Of a stretch of 64,000 nt of DNA, positions 39,277 to 48,561 are shown piece by piece (position 1 is the first letter of the stretch; each line of letters opens with the position of its first letter). Position numbers and translations under genes: made by a program. The stretch spans positions 1-64,000 of the forward strand of contig CALKHN010000041.1 of NCBI GenBank assembly GCA_937991535.1. Direction: 5' to 3'. Source of the DNA: an uncultured Sphingobacteriales bacterium. Lineage in GTDB: Bacteria > Bacteroidota > Bacteroidia > Chitinophagales > Chitinophagaceae. The notes below the pieces were generated by a model. It had not been told where the DNA came from and made no database searches. It saw only the letters and a program-made list of their open reading frames with translations.

Positions 39277-40190
39277 TTATAGCTTCACATGCAGTGTCAG
39301 CCGGTACGAAGCGCCTTTGCCCTTTGTATAGCTATCATTAAAAGCGCCATATTGAGAACGCGCCGTAAAATAATCTGTGTTCAGCAAGTTTTCAATCCCT
39401 AAATTCAAGGATGTACTTTCATTAAAATGATATCCTACCGAGCTATTGAATAAATGGTAAGCCGATACCGGGGCTTTGTAAAAATCATACGAACCACTGT
39501 TGTTTCTGGCAAAACGATCTCTGTTCAAAATTCCGGTATATTGAAGCAGTACATTTAATTTTCCGGGAATCAATGCATAATCCACGTAACCGGCTAATTT
39601 AGGCGCAGCAATCCTTTGACCGGGCAGATAGGCATCTTTATCGCCATCATATTTTCCATCGTTGTCTGCATCTAATTTGCCTTCAACATAACTATAGGAC
39701 ATGCCCGCCTGTAAATTCTTTACTACCTGTATATCGGCAGCCAGTTCAAAACCATAAATACGTTCCGGCGTTCTTACTACAACAAAAACACCATTATCAT
39801 AAACACTGGCCGCTCCCAGGCTTGACTTGCTGATATAACCTGTGGCTTCGAACCGGAAGTTTTTAATTTTAGATACAAAACCGGCTTCATAATTGTTGAC
39901 TATGACAGCTTCTGTATTGATTTTTGAGATGTCATCCACCCTTGCTGACCGGAGAACCAGACCGATGTCGGACACACTGAACCCTTGCGAAAAACTTACA
40001 TAAGGTGAAAAATAACGGGAAAGGTTATAACGAAGACCAACATTAGACACTAATGTATTGTACTCCAGGTTACCGCCTTTTACATTCATGGATGGTGTAA
40101 CAGCGCCGGTTGCCGCATTCTTCGTGGGCAATGTTGCATAATCTTCTACTCCAATATCAGCCTTTTCATACCGAAGGCCCCCCGCTGTGG
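39277..40190 (-). pseudogene. C-terminal fragment of a siderophore-type TonB-dependent receptor
   Basis: About 300 residues of a beta-barrel end: GLRYEKADIGVEDYATLP, then LRYNLSRYFSPYVSFSQGFSVSDIG, YEAGFVSKIKNFRFEATGYIS, GLRYE-type strand pairs and the final LNLGIENLLNTDYFTARSQYG ... SYRLTLHVKL. A complete receptor would be roughly 700-800 residues with signal peptide, plug and most of the barrel ahead of this. Here the frame meets a stop at about 40195, where the DNA changes into an RHS-like fragment. No start codon or signal is credible (the first available start is a TTG at 40131), so I call it a truncated pseudogene. The PepSY-TM gene downstream supports a former iron-siderophore role. 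Confidence 0.85.
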
Positions 40191-40430
40191 CTTTTTAACA
40201 CGCTGTTGCTGCCTACCTTGCTGAAGCCCGTCACAGTGGTCTTGAACTGATCATCAAAAAAGATATAGTTGATATAGGCTTTGGGTACTGTGGGCGCTGT
40301 GGCCGCATCGGTGGTTTGATTACTAAGCAGGGTATTGATTCCCGTTGTAGTGCCGGTGCTGCCGTTGAGCTGGCTGGCTGTTATGCCGCCGTGGCTGGCA
40401 GCCGCTGCCCCGCCCAATACACCAGAACTT
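40187..40430 (-). pseudogene. Isolated fragment of an RHS/YD-repeat-type protein
   Basis: About 80 codons open on the minus strand read GITASQLNGSTG ... PKAYINYIFFDDQFK ... GFSKVGSNSVLKSHS. The run 'PKAYxNyxxFDxQF ... GFxxVGxxxxLKxH' is familiar from the region near the core of large Bacteroidota RHS-repeat proteins. Upstream of the fragment the same frame is merely the antisense of the response regulator, and downstream it runs into the TonB receptor out of frame, so neither end of the RHS gene is here. It looks like a recombination scar; an assembly join cannot be excluded. Recognition is from memory, not from a search. Confidence 0.6.
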
Positions 40431-40435
40431 TTTTG

Positions 40436-41039
40436 ATGAGAACCGCGCTGGCAAATCTCCTCGCCACCCGCGATAATTACAAAGTCAGCATCCAGGCCGA
40501 AAATGGAAAACAATTATTGGATCAGATTGACATTCAGGGCCTGCCCGATATCATCCTTCTTGATATCAGCATGCCGGTGATGGATGGCTTTGAAATCATG
40601 TCCATACTTAAAAGAAGGTACAGGAATCCCAATGTGGTTGCAATTACAACGTATAATGATCACATGACCATATTAAGAATGACCGCTCTGGGAATAAATG
40701 GTTACCTGTTCAAAACCTCTGAACCGGAGGAAATTTTAACAACGCTTGATTCTGTCAAAAGAAATGGACAATACTTTTCAGAAGCGGTTCATGACAAACT
40801 TTTCCGGGCTTCAAAGAATGAACTGTATCGAAAGATCGGAACGATCAGGCAAAAAGAGCTTTCGTTTTTAAAGTACCTGTGCACCCAGAATGACATATAA
40901 CGAGATAGCGGCTAAAATGTACCTTAGTCATCACACAGTTGAAGAATACCGGGATGCGTTATTTCAAAAATTTGAATTAAAAAACAAGGCCGAACTGATC
41001 TTATTCGCACTGAAATATAAACTCGTGGAAGTAGAATAA
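40436..41039 (+). pseudogene. Truncated and frameshifted LuxR/NarL-type response regulator
   Basis: The receiver domain begins abruptly at MRTALANLLATRDNYKV (ATG 40436), lacking the first beta-strand and the acidic pair. The phosphoacceptor in DIILLDISMPVMDGFE, AITTYNDHMT and the conserved lysine in GYLFKTSEP remain. The DNA-binding half starts at QKELSFLKYLCTQND and stops at 40900. The missing helix-turn-helix (MTYNEIAAKMYLSHHTVEEYRDALF) continues in another frame from 40890 to 41039. The two halves would join if five bases of a TGACA duplication were restored at about 40890. With both lesions it cannot make a normal regulator. No kinase gene is adjacent. Confidence 0.85.
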
Positions 41040-41081
41040 CCGGCGCCTCTTACCCCTTGTCACTTGCCACTTACCACTTCT

Positions 41082-44000
41082 TTAAAAATCCAGCCCCAAA
41101 GAAAAATACCACACGGGTTTACCATTAAAAAATCCGCTCATGGGCCAGCCGGCATCTACTCTTAAAAAGTAGCCCAGCAAGGTGCTTCTCACTCCAAAGC
41201 CATATCCCCCCACAAAAGGACCTATGCCGCTGCTCTTAAAAGTTACCTGAACCGGGGGGAAACCATACGTTGCTGAAGGCCGGCCAATTTTGTCGTAAGC
41301 GCCGTTCCAGGCGGTTCCCAGGTCAATGAACTGAACCAACTGGAAGTTCCTCAGGAAAGCATTATTTATCGGACGGCTTAGTAAAGTGGTAAAAACAGGC
41401 AGCCTGAATTCGCTGTTGATAACCACCGCGTTATTGCCGTTGGCAGCATTTTGCCTGTAACCCCGAAGGTTTACCGCCAGCGACTGGTAAGCATACGATT
41501 GATCAGGCGCTGGCTGGTTGGCATTATTGAATTTGGGAGAGATCCAGCTATCGGTGCCGCCGAGGTAATACAATATCTTCTGACTGCCCCATGAAATATC
41601 CACAGCGCCACGCCCGGCCCATATAAAATTGCGGTAAATGGGATAATAATAACGGATATCGGTACCCACATTAAAAGTAAATTTCCCTTGTTTTTCTTTT
41701 GTAAGATCAGTATTAATGTCGGTATAAATTTTATACCGCAACCCATTCCAGATATTCAATGCAGGGTTGATGCTGTTATCGTGTACATATTCAAAATGTG
41801 TGAGTATCGAATTCTTTACCGTATCCTTAATCGCCAGTGCAGGAGGATAGTTAACATTGGTTCTGATCGCCACCCTGTCGGTACGCAAAGCTACATTTGC
41901 ACGGAGGCTTCTTACTTTATCCCACGGATAAGAAACATTTACCTGGTAAATATTGGAATACAATTTATTCTCTAAAGCGCTCAGCGGAAAATCATCTGCT
42001 TTATATAAAGGGAAATTGGTTACCGTGGAACGATAGTAGGTAAGCCCCCAGTCTAATCGTTTGCGCATATTGTAAAAACTAAACAGCACATCCTTATCAT
42101 CCAGATTAAGCCCCAGGCGGAATCCGCCAATGAATTTGATATCTTCAAAAAGATCAGAAACGCCAATTCGTACTATACCATTTAAATTAGAGCTTCCGTT
42201 CGTAAGATAAATAGGGCCGCCACCACCACCATAAGGCTGCCAGCGCGTCATTAATACGGAATTATTGAAACCCGAAACGGAATATTCCGTTGCAAATTTT
42301 AACCTGTAATCGTATAGCTTGGCCTGCGAAAGCACCGTTTCCTCTACAGGCTGATCGTTTACATCCATGACCCTGCCTTCTACCGTACTGTCTTTTTTCT
42401 CATCTTCAAATTCACTTTGAAAAATATCGCCTTCGGTTGGAGTGCTGTCAATGGGCTGATAAATAGTAGCTGCGCCTTTAACAATTTTATCGTCTTCCAT
42501 CACCTTCTTCATGTATTCTGTTGGCCGCACATTAATATTCCGTCTTTTCAGCGCATCCTCGTTTACCCTGAGCTTATACAACATCTTAAGATTCCCTTCC
42601 TGCCGCACTTCCGACACCTGTCCGCCATCACCTGCTATCCTGGTTTCCTGCAGCCCGCTCTGATAATTGGTGATAGGGAACGCATAAGCCGAATCGGTAG
42701 TAACCGCCATGTAGCCTATGGAATCGGGTTCATTTTTGTTCCAAATCTGCAGAATAGAATCCAGGTCGGCGGTTGTGGGATTGCGCAACAATTCATCGCC
42801 AACTCTGTAGATTGTGTCCACGCCTGCTTTACGCGTGGTAAAAAATCCGGCATAGCGGTTGGCGATTCCCATTTCATCATTTACAAATGTAAAATGGTTG
42901 GTATTGTACTGCATTGGGTAGCGCGCATTACCATATTTTACATGAGTAAGCTGCGAGATCTGCCTGAACTCACTCCGGTTCCAGTTGTCGGCTAAAAATA
43001 TATTGTATTGATTATTGGATGGTAAAGCGGTATCGCTGTTAACCGCATTGCCCGACGGGCGGTTGGAAGAAAATATGATACCTGTTCTGTTGGGGAATGC
43101 CACAAAAGAAGGATCAAGATCATCATACACATCATTGGTAATTTGCTCCAGTGTTTGTTCCTTTATTTTGTAAACAAAAATATCGGAGTACCCATTTTTT
43201 ACAGCACTGAACAAAAGCGTGTTCTCATCAAGCATGTATTTTACATCGGTTACCTGGTCAAATTCTTCAGGCAGCTCCTGCTTAAATGTTTTGAGCCTTG
43301 TTACCAGGTCAAAAACAAACATGCGCAGCTTGTTCTTTTCCATATACACCACTACCAGTTTTGAACCTTTAGGATCCCATGCCAGTTGCGGGTAGTTGGG
43401 ATTGATTTCATTCTGATTATCGAGCACGCCCGATTTCAATAAAATTTTCCTTTTAAATCCAAAATCTTCCAGTTCAATGCGATAGATGCCTTTTTTGAAC
43501 CGCACCACCGCATACGTACTGTTGCGGGGATTGGGATTGGCCTGAAAGCGGTAGTAATCCAGGTTTTTGTTCACTTCTTCCAAAGCAACAACGTTACCCT
43601 TGGGAGCATTCCGTCTTCCTCTCAGGTCTTTATAATATTTATCTGCCTCTTTTTCCATGAACTCGTTCAATACTTCTTTGAACTTCTTCTTGGTAACCTT
43701 TAAGCTGGCCGAATTGAGGCTTTTGTATATCCTTGCCAGGTAAAGAAAATAGGTAACATTGTCTTTCCTGTAATTGTCTGCAATAAAACGCCAGAAGGCA
43801 TGACCTGCCAGTTCGGGTTTATCAAATGCAAACTGGTAAAAGTTTCTGTAATCGCCGGAAAGCAGGGCCGATTTTAACTGATCATCCAAAGCGGGGCTCC
43901 AGTTTTCTGCAGCGTACATAATGTACCCTTCGGTTAGCCATTTGGGTAAGTCCAGCAGCGCCTGGTTGCTGGCGAATTCACCCAGATCATCACCAAACAA

Positions 44001-44474
44001 TAAATTCTCCAGCAATATTTTTGCGATTCCCTGCCGGATCTGTTTTTTTAAATTTTCATGATCACCATTGAAATAAACGATCATTTTATTGTTCACAAAC
44101 TTGGTAACGCCACCGGTATTCTGCCAGTCAATGCCCAAACCTATATTGGACTGCTCCAGTTCATTGAAGCTGTTATACATTACAATATTGATCCTGCGCT
44201 GTGATCCGTATTCTACAAAATCTTCCAGTCCGGGTAATTCTTTTTCTGCCAATTGTGCCGCATATTTGCCTAAGGCCAACCCATTCTGACTAAAATATAC
44301 ATTGAAGTTTTTGGTTTGGTAGTAACGCCATTTGAATTTTTCGTACTGCACCCTGTTTTTCCCGAATTCTACTGAGTTTACCTGGGCGAATGCTTTCTGC
44401 TGTATAGTGAAGAAAAGAGCAACCAATGTTAAGTTTCCAAAATAGTACCGTAGCCTGTTCTGTAAGATTCCCAT
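41082..44474 (-). CDS. TolB-like propeller / beta-barrel surface protein with degenerate peptidase-MA domain
   Basis: About 1130 residues from the ATG at 44474 (MGILQNRLRYYFGN; ATG 44486 is an alternative). After a signal peptide ending AFAQ comes a peptidase-MA-like region (about 40-300: FNVYFSQNGLALGKYAAQLAEKELP, LLDLPKWLTEGYIMYAAENW) in which the place of HExxH reads QGIAKILLE, so zinc peptidase activity is unlikely. TolB-like six-bladed propeller repeats follow (about 320-560: PQLAWDPKGSKLVVVYMEKNKLRMFVFD, DPSFVAFPNRTGIIFSSNRPSG). A C-terminal outer-membrane barrel (about 750-1130) ends FNGKPVWYFSLGLDF. It is usually annotated 'translocation protein TolB' in Bacteroidota, which overstates what is known. 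Divergent from the MBL-fold gene. Confidence 0.85.
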   Translation of the reverse strand: MGILQNRLRYYFGNLTLVALFFTIQQKAFAQVNSVEFGKNRVQYEKFKWRYYQTKNFNVYFSQNGLALGKYAAQLAEKELPGLEDFVEYGSQRRINIVMYNSFNELEQSNIGLGIDWQNTGGVTKFVNNKMIVYFNGDHENLKKQIRQGIAKILLENLLFGDDLGEFASNQALLDLPKWLTEGYIMYAAENWSPALDDQLKSALLSGDYRNFYQFAFDKPELAGHAFWRFIADNYRKDNVTYFLYLARIYKSLNSASLKVTKKKFKEVLNEFMEKEADKYYKDLRGRRNAPKGNVVALEEVNKNLDYYRFQANPNPRNSTYAVVRFKKGIYRIELEDFGFKRKILLKSGVLDNQNEINPNYPQLAWDPKGSKLVVVYMEKNKLRMFVFDLVTRLKTFKQELPEEFDQVTDVKYMLDENTLLFSAVKNGYSDIFVYKIKEQTLEQITNDVYDDLDPSFVAFPNRTGIIFSSNRPSGNAVNSDTALPSNNQYNIFLADNWNRSEFRQISQLTHVKYGNARYPMQYNTNHFTFVNDEMGIANRYAGFFTTRKAGVDTIYRVGDELLRNPTTADLDSILQIWNKNEPDSIGYMAVTTDSAYAFPITNYQSGLQETRIAGDGGQVSEVRQEGNLKMLYKLRVNEDALKRRNINVRPTEYMKKVMEDDKIVKGAATIYQPIDSTPTEGDIFQSEFEDEKKDSTVEGRVMDVNDQPVEETVLSQAKLYDYRLKFATEYSVSGFNNSVLMTRWQPYGGGGGPIYLTNGSSNLNGIVRIGVSDLFEDIKFIGGFRLGLNLDDKDVLFSFYNMRKRLDWGLTYYRSTVTNFPLYKADDFPLSALENKLYSNIYQVNVSYPWDKVRSLRANVALRTDRVAIRTNVNYPPALAIKDTVKNSILTHFEYVHDNSINPALNIWNGLRYKIYTDINTDLTKEKQGKFTFNVGTDIRYYYPIYRNFIWAGRGAVDISWGSQKILYYLGGTDSWISPKFNNANQPAPDQSYAYQSLAVNLRGYRQNAANGNNAVVINSEFRLPVFTTLLSRPINNAFLRNFQLVQFIDLGTAWNGAYDKIGRPSATYGFPPVQVTFKSSGIGPFVGGYGFGVRSTLLGYFLRVDAGWPMSGFFNGKPVWYFSLGLDF

Positions 44475-44528
44475 AATTTCGTGCATTCTTATAATAAAAT
44501 TAGCGTTTTTAAGGTACAAAAAAACATT

Positions 44529-45170
44529 ATGCTCGCTGTTAAAGTTTTCATATTTAGCCCTGTACAGGAGAATACTTACCTGCTGTATAATGAACACAAA
44601 GATTGTATTGTAATTGATCCGGGATGCTATTATGATGGGGAACGGGAAGAACTGGCATCCTTTGTAAAGAATAACGGCTTAACACCTAAGTTGTTGTTGA
44701 ACACCCATTGCCATCTTGATCACGTTTTTGGTAATAAATGGGTTGCAGAAAAATATGGGCTACAACTCCGCATACATGAAAAAGAAAAACCGGTTTTAGA
44801 TTATGCTCCGGCTTCCGGGTTAATGTGGAACCTGCCTTTTGATAACTACAAAGGGGAGGTACTGTATTTGCGGGAAAACGATATGGTATCATTGGGTGAA
44901 GACAGTCTTGAAGTTTTTTTTACACCGGGCCATTCACCGGGAAGCGTTGTTTTTTATTGTAAGAAACAACAGTTTGTTATTGGCGGTGATGTGCTTTTCA
45001 GGATGAGTATTGGCCGTACAGATCTGCCCGGCGGTAATCATGATACATTGCTTAACAGCATACGCACAAAGCTTTTTGTTTTGCCAGATGAAACGATTGT
45101 ATATCCCGGCCATGGTGAACAAACTACGATTGGGTTTGAAAAAAAACATAACCCGTACGCAGCGATTTAA
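44529..45170 (+). CDS. MBL-fold metallo-hydrolase (glyoxalase II-like)
   Basis: A 213-residue cytosolic metallohydrolase (start ATG 44529, MLAVKVFIFSPVQENTYLLYN). The binuclear metal motif THCHLDH (about 58-64), the second-shell GHSPGSVVFYC (His about 137), GGDVLFRMSIGRTDLPGG (Asp about 155) and the final YPGHGEQTTIGFEKKHNP are the typical small glyoxalase-II/YcbL pattern. It lacks the C-terminal glutathione-binding domain of true glyoxalase II, so the substrate is probably another thioester or ester. The gene stands alone. Confidence 0.92.
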   Translation: MLAVKVFIFSPVQENTYLLYNEHKDCIVIDPGCYYDGEREELASFVKNNGLTPKLLLNTHCHLDHVFGNKWVAEKYGLQLRIHEKEKPVLDYAPASGLMWNLPFDNYKGEVLYLRENDMVSLGEDSLEVFFTPGHSPGSVVFYCKKQQFVIGGDVLFRMSIGRTDLPGGNHDTLLNSIRTKLFVLPDETIVYPGHGEQTTIGFEKKHNPYAAI

Positions 45171-45258
45171 AATTTGAAATTGGTTCGGGTTACAAGTTGC
45201 AGGGTGCATGTTACGATGAATATCCACTGATAGCTGATTGCCGATTGCTGACAGCCCG

Positions 45259-47448
45259 TTACTCCATACTTCCCATCTGCCGTGTATAGGCTTTAATGAA
45301 TAAAGCGCCCAAATTTTTATACGGAGGTATGTAATTGTCGAATCGTTCTTTAGCTTCCCCGGTTGGGAACTGGGCTGCTAAATCTTTCCATATAGGCAGC
45401 CATTCAATGTCTTTGCCTTCCTTTAAATGATCATTTATTTCCTTTAAAATGGGTTCGTTAATAATTCTTGTACCCACTTCTTTTGAAGAAATAATATGCG
45501 CGTCCGGGCATGTTCTCAGCACATCGTCGAGATTGTGAAAACCGCCACAGGAGCCCAGGATCACAATTTTTGAGGAAGGCGGAAGGTTCCTGATCGTTGA
45601 ACCTACCCAGTAGCTATGCCCTCTGTGGATGGTTATACCCGGTTTAAGATTATTTTTTTCTAAGAACTGCTGCAAATGTGTTTGAGCAACCGAGTCTAAG
45701 CCTTTTTCATAGTCCAATGGCAGGTTTGCATAAATAAAAACCGGTTTCCCTTTGGTTGATTTAATTTCCACCCATTCCGCGCTGCGTTTTACTTTCCAGT
45801 CGGATCCTGTAAACATGGTCATAAAATTGGCGTAAGATTCTTTGCCATCCTGGTCGCCATAAAAGAAAACCTGTTGCACAATGCGTCCGCTGTCGTCCAA
45901 AAGATCTTTATAATTTACCCGGTATACGGGCGGAATGTTCAATTTTGTTGAGACATCAATGCTGCTGTCTTGCGACGACTGGAAGATCGTTTGCAGGATA
46001 TCGTAAATAACAACGGCTCTTCTGTCCTGTGCTTTTTTTGCCTGTATGAGGTTTTTTTCAATTTCCTGATCAATGAGTTTTTTTACCAGCGGATTTTTGA
46101 TACTTCCATAGGAATCCGCCACATCCACTGCATCTTCAAGTGTACCACTTTTTTCCAGTCCGCGTACAAAAGCCATCATTAAACGCTGTGAATTGCTATC
46201 GGGCATGGTTTGCAGAAATTCATCCAGCTTATTATAACCCGCAGCCAGCCTGATGAATTTTTTAAAACGATCAAATCTCACGCTAATGAGCAGAGAATCG
46301 CCTGACGGAACAGGCATGCGCTGCATCATGCGGTTAAATATTCCTTTATAACTCGAAGTATACATCACATCTTCTCCCAAAACAATCAGGTAATACAACT
46401 CCTGTGGTGTAAGCGGATCGGTAATTTTAAAGCGGGCATTATCCGGAAGATCATGCAGCGCATTTACCTGTTCTATAAACACATTTTTTGCCCTGTCCTG
46501 AAGTTTAAACAACAACTTATCGTGAACCAGCGGTGTATCTTTTTTGAGGAGCCTTTCTGTATAACCAGTCTGTGTTTTCACCAGCAAACGGTAATACAGT
46601 AGGTTATCATCCATAGCATGGAATATATCGGGCATGGTTAAACGTCCATGCACAATTTCATCGAGGAAGGGATAATATTGCTGACCGCTTTTGCTGCTGG
46701 CAATAGCAACAATAGCTTTAACCAGCGAATCCCGGCTTCTCCTTATCAAACGACCTGCCTGGGTGCGCGTAGCTGCGGCATAATCATATAGCTGGTTCGG
46801 ATTTCGATGCGCCGCGGCTTTAACAAGGCTGTCGGCAAAAGGAACATTGTAATATTGTTCCAGCATGGCAAGGGTTTTGTCGGGGTATTTTTGGCAGAAT
46901 TTCCTGAATAAAATGATACGGGATGCTTCGAACCCCTGGTTTTCATACATAGCGCTCCCGCTTCCATTAATATTGATATTACCCACTTCGTAAGAGGCGC
47001 TTTCAACGATAGGGCGAATATCCTGTTTCCTGATGTCGGCCGTCATTAAGGCTTTATAATTCTCCAATAGTTCCCAGGCAAGAACCGCAGTAAAACTTTT
47101 ATTGCGCCAGCCCGCATTAAATCCTTTAAGGAGATTTTCCAACCCGCTCAGGTATTTTACTTTTAACCTGTGATCAAGCTGGATACCGGATTCTATTGAA
47201 TCCTTTAAAATATCAACTTCCTTTATCAATGCATTTGTAACCAGTGTATTAATATCTTTATTTGCCGATGCATTGATCCAGTCTCCGTTTCCTCCATTAA
47301 AGTGCAGTGCCAGTTGTTGTTCCTTTTCAATATTTTCATGATACCGGACACGGGCTATATTCACCTTCTTTTTTAAAGTATCAATATGGGCAGTTGCAAC
47401 TTCTGAAAAAAGGAATAATGCGATGAGTATAGATATTGTCTTATACAT
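45259..47448 (-). CDS. Secreted protein with caspase-like (clan CD) C-terminal domain
   Basis: A 729-residue protein with a signal peptide (cleavage near ATAH, about 21). Residues 25-520 are mainly helical and match nothing I recognise. The last 180 residues alternate strands and helices like a caspase/CHAT fold: KPVFIYANLPLDYEKG, HLQQFLEKNNLKPGITIHRGHSYW with His611, KIVILGSCGGFHNLDDVLRTCPDAHIISSKEVG with Cys634, then NEPILKEINDHL. A histidine after a hydrophobic strand and a cysteine ending the next strand is the clan CD catalytic layout. Neighbours (MBL hydrolase, two-component system) give no pathway. The fold is inferred from motif order; activity, secretion and substrate are open. Confidence 0.7.
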   Translation of the reverse strand: MYKTISILIALFLFSEVATAHIDTLKKKVNIARVRYHENIEKEQQLALHFNGGNGDWINASANKDINTLVTNALIKEVDILKDSIESGIQLDHRLKVKYLSGLENLLKGFNAGWRNKSFTAVLAWELLENYKALMTADIRKQDIRPIVESASYEVGNININGSGSAMYENQGFEASRIILFRKFCQKYPDKTLAMLEQYYNVPFADSLVKAAAHRNPNQLYDYAAATRTQAGRLIRRSRDSLVKAIVAIASSKSGQQYYPFLDEIVHGRLTMPDIFHAMDDNLLYYRLLVKTQTGYTERLLKKDTPLVHDKLLFKLQDRAKNVFIEQVNALHDLPDNARFKITDPLTPQELYYLIVLGEDVMYTSSYKGIFNRMMQRMPVPSGDSLLISVRFDRFKKFIRLAAGYNKLDEFLQTMPDSNSQRLMMAFVRGLEKSGTLEDAVDVADSYGSIKNPLVKKLIDQEIEKNLIQAKKAQDRRAVVIYDILQTIFQSSQDSSIDVSTKLNIPPVYRVNYKDLLDDSGRIVQQVFFYGDQDGKESYANFMTMFTGSDWKVKRSAEWVEIKSTKGKPVFIYANLPLDYEKGLDSVAQTHLQQFLEKNNLKPGITIHRGHSYWVGSTIRNLPPSSKIVILGSCGGFHNLDDVLRTCPDAHIISSKEVGTRIINEPILKEINDHLKEGKDIEWLPIWKDLAAQFPTGEAKERFDNYIPPYKNLGALFIKAYTRQMGSME

Positions 47449-47614
47449 ATATATTGAACTGCTACAAAATTAAGGATATTAGATAAAGGAGGTTATTGAA
47501 GGAATTTTATAAAAAAACGCTTTGTTAAAAAGGAATAATAACTCAAACATTAACGTCAACAGAGAGAATTTAGTGCCAAACTGCGAAATGGGTTAACAAT
47601 TTCATAATCCCTGC

Positions 47615-47648
47615 TTTGAGGCACATATGGCAGGCCGGATTATTTTTG
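47615..47648 (+). promoter_or_regulatory. Bacteroidota-type promoter of the response-regulator gene
   Basis: TTTG at 47615-47618, 22 nt, then TATTTTTG at 47641-47648, an exact match to TAnnTTTG. Transcription would start near 47655, leaving a leader of only about 10 nt before the ATG at 47665. Confidence 0.6.
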
Positions 47649-47664
47649 CGTAAACTTATTGTTA

Positions 47665-48345
47665 ATGGAGCAGAAAGGGAAAAAAATACTGATCGCGGAT
47701 GATGAGCCGGATATCCTGGAAATTGTGGGCTACAACCTCCGAAAAGAAGGGTACGAAACAATTACAGCCAAAGATGGAGAGGAAGCCCTGCATAAAGCAA
47801 AACTTATCAAGCCGGATCTTATTATGCTGGACGTAATGATGCCTTATAAAACAGGTATGGAGGTATGCCAAATACTGCGGTCATTACCCGCGTTTCACGA
47901 CACACTTATTATATTTCTTACTGCATTAAGCGATGAAGTATCGCATATTAAGGGACTTGAATATGGGGCAGATGATTACATTAGCAAGCCGGTTAGTCCT
48001 AAAATACTGGTAACCAAAGTAAATGCATTGTTCAGGAGAGTACAGAAACCTGAAAATGATAAAATTTTACAGGCTGGCAATATAACGATTGACCCCACAA
48101 GGTTTATTGTTCTGGTTAATGGCCAGGAACTCATTTTAGCCAAAAAAGAATTTGAACTGTTGCATTTGCTGGCTACCAAACCGGGAAGAGTTTTCCTGCG
48201 CAACGAAATATTGAGCCAGATATGGGGAACTGAAGTAATTGTTGGAGACAGAACCATTGATGTTCATATTAGGAAAATTCGCCAGAAGCTTGGTATAGAC
48301 TGTATCACAACCGTAAAAGGGGTGGGGTACAAAATGGTAATATGA
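47665..48345 (+). CDS. OmpR/PhoB-family response regulator
   Basis: A 226-residue transcription factor (start ATG 47665, MEQKGKKILIADDEPDI; an upstream TTG is less likely). The receiver domain has the acidic pair Asp12/Asp13, phosphoacceptor Asp56 in IMLDVMMP, Thr in IFLTALSDEV and lysine in DYISKPVSP. The winged-helix domain (about 130-225) has LAKKEFELLHLLATKPGRVFLRNEILSQIWG and VGDRTIDVHIRKIRQKLG ... TVKGVGYKMV. It is followed after 216 bp by a PhoR-like kinase on the same strand. PhoB-like by architecture; no phosphate gene is nearby, so the signal is not assigned. Confidence 0.94.
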   Translation: MEQKGKKILIADDEPDILEIVGYNLRKEGYETITAKDGEEALHKAKLIKPDLIMLDVMMPYKTGMEVCQILRSLPAFHDTLIIFLTALSDEVSHIKGLEYGADDYISKPVSPKILVTKVNALFRRVQKPENDKILQAGNITIDPTRFIVLVNGQELILAKKEFELLHLLATKPGRVFLRNEILSQIWGTEVIVGDRTIDVHIRKIRQKLGIDCITTVKGVGYKMVI

Positions 48346-48561
48346 TCCGGCATCTTTTACGAGAAAGAAGTTGAATCACTTCATCCGGACAGGTATTCTG
48401 TTTTTTTGTTTATTGTCTGCTATATAAATGAATCCTCTGCGTTTTAACTTTACATTCAGGCAATTGCAATAGCAATGTGTTATCTTATGAAATATCTTTA
48501 AGATAAAGTCCTGACCATTATTAATGGGCTTAAGTAATCCATCCTTCTATAACCGGAATGT

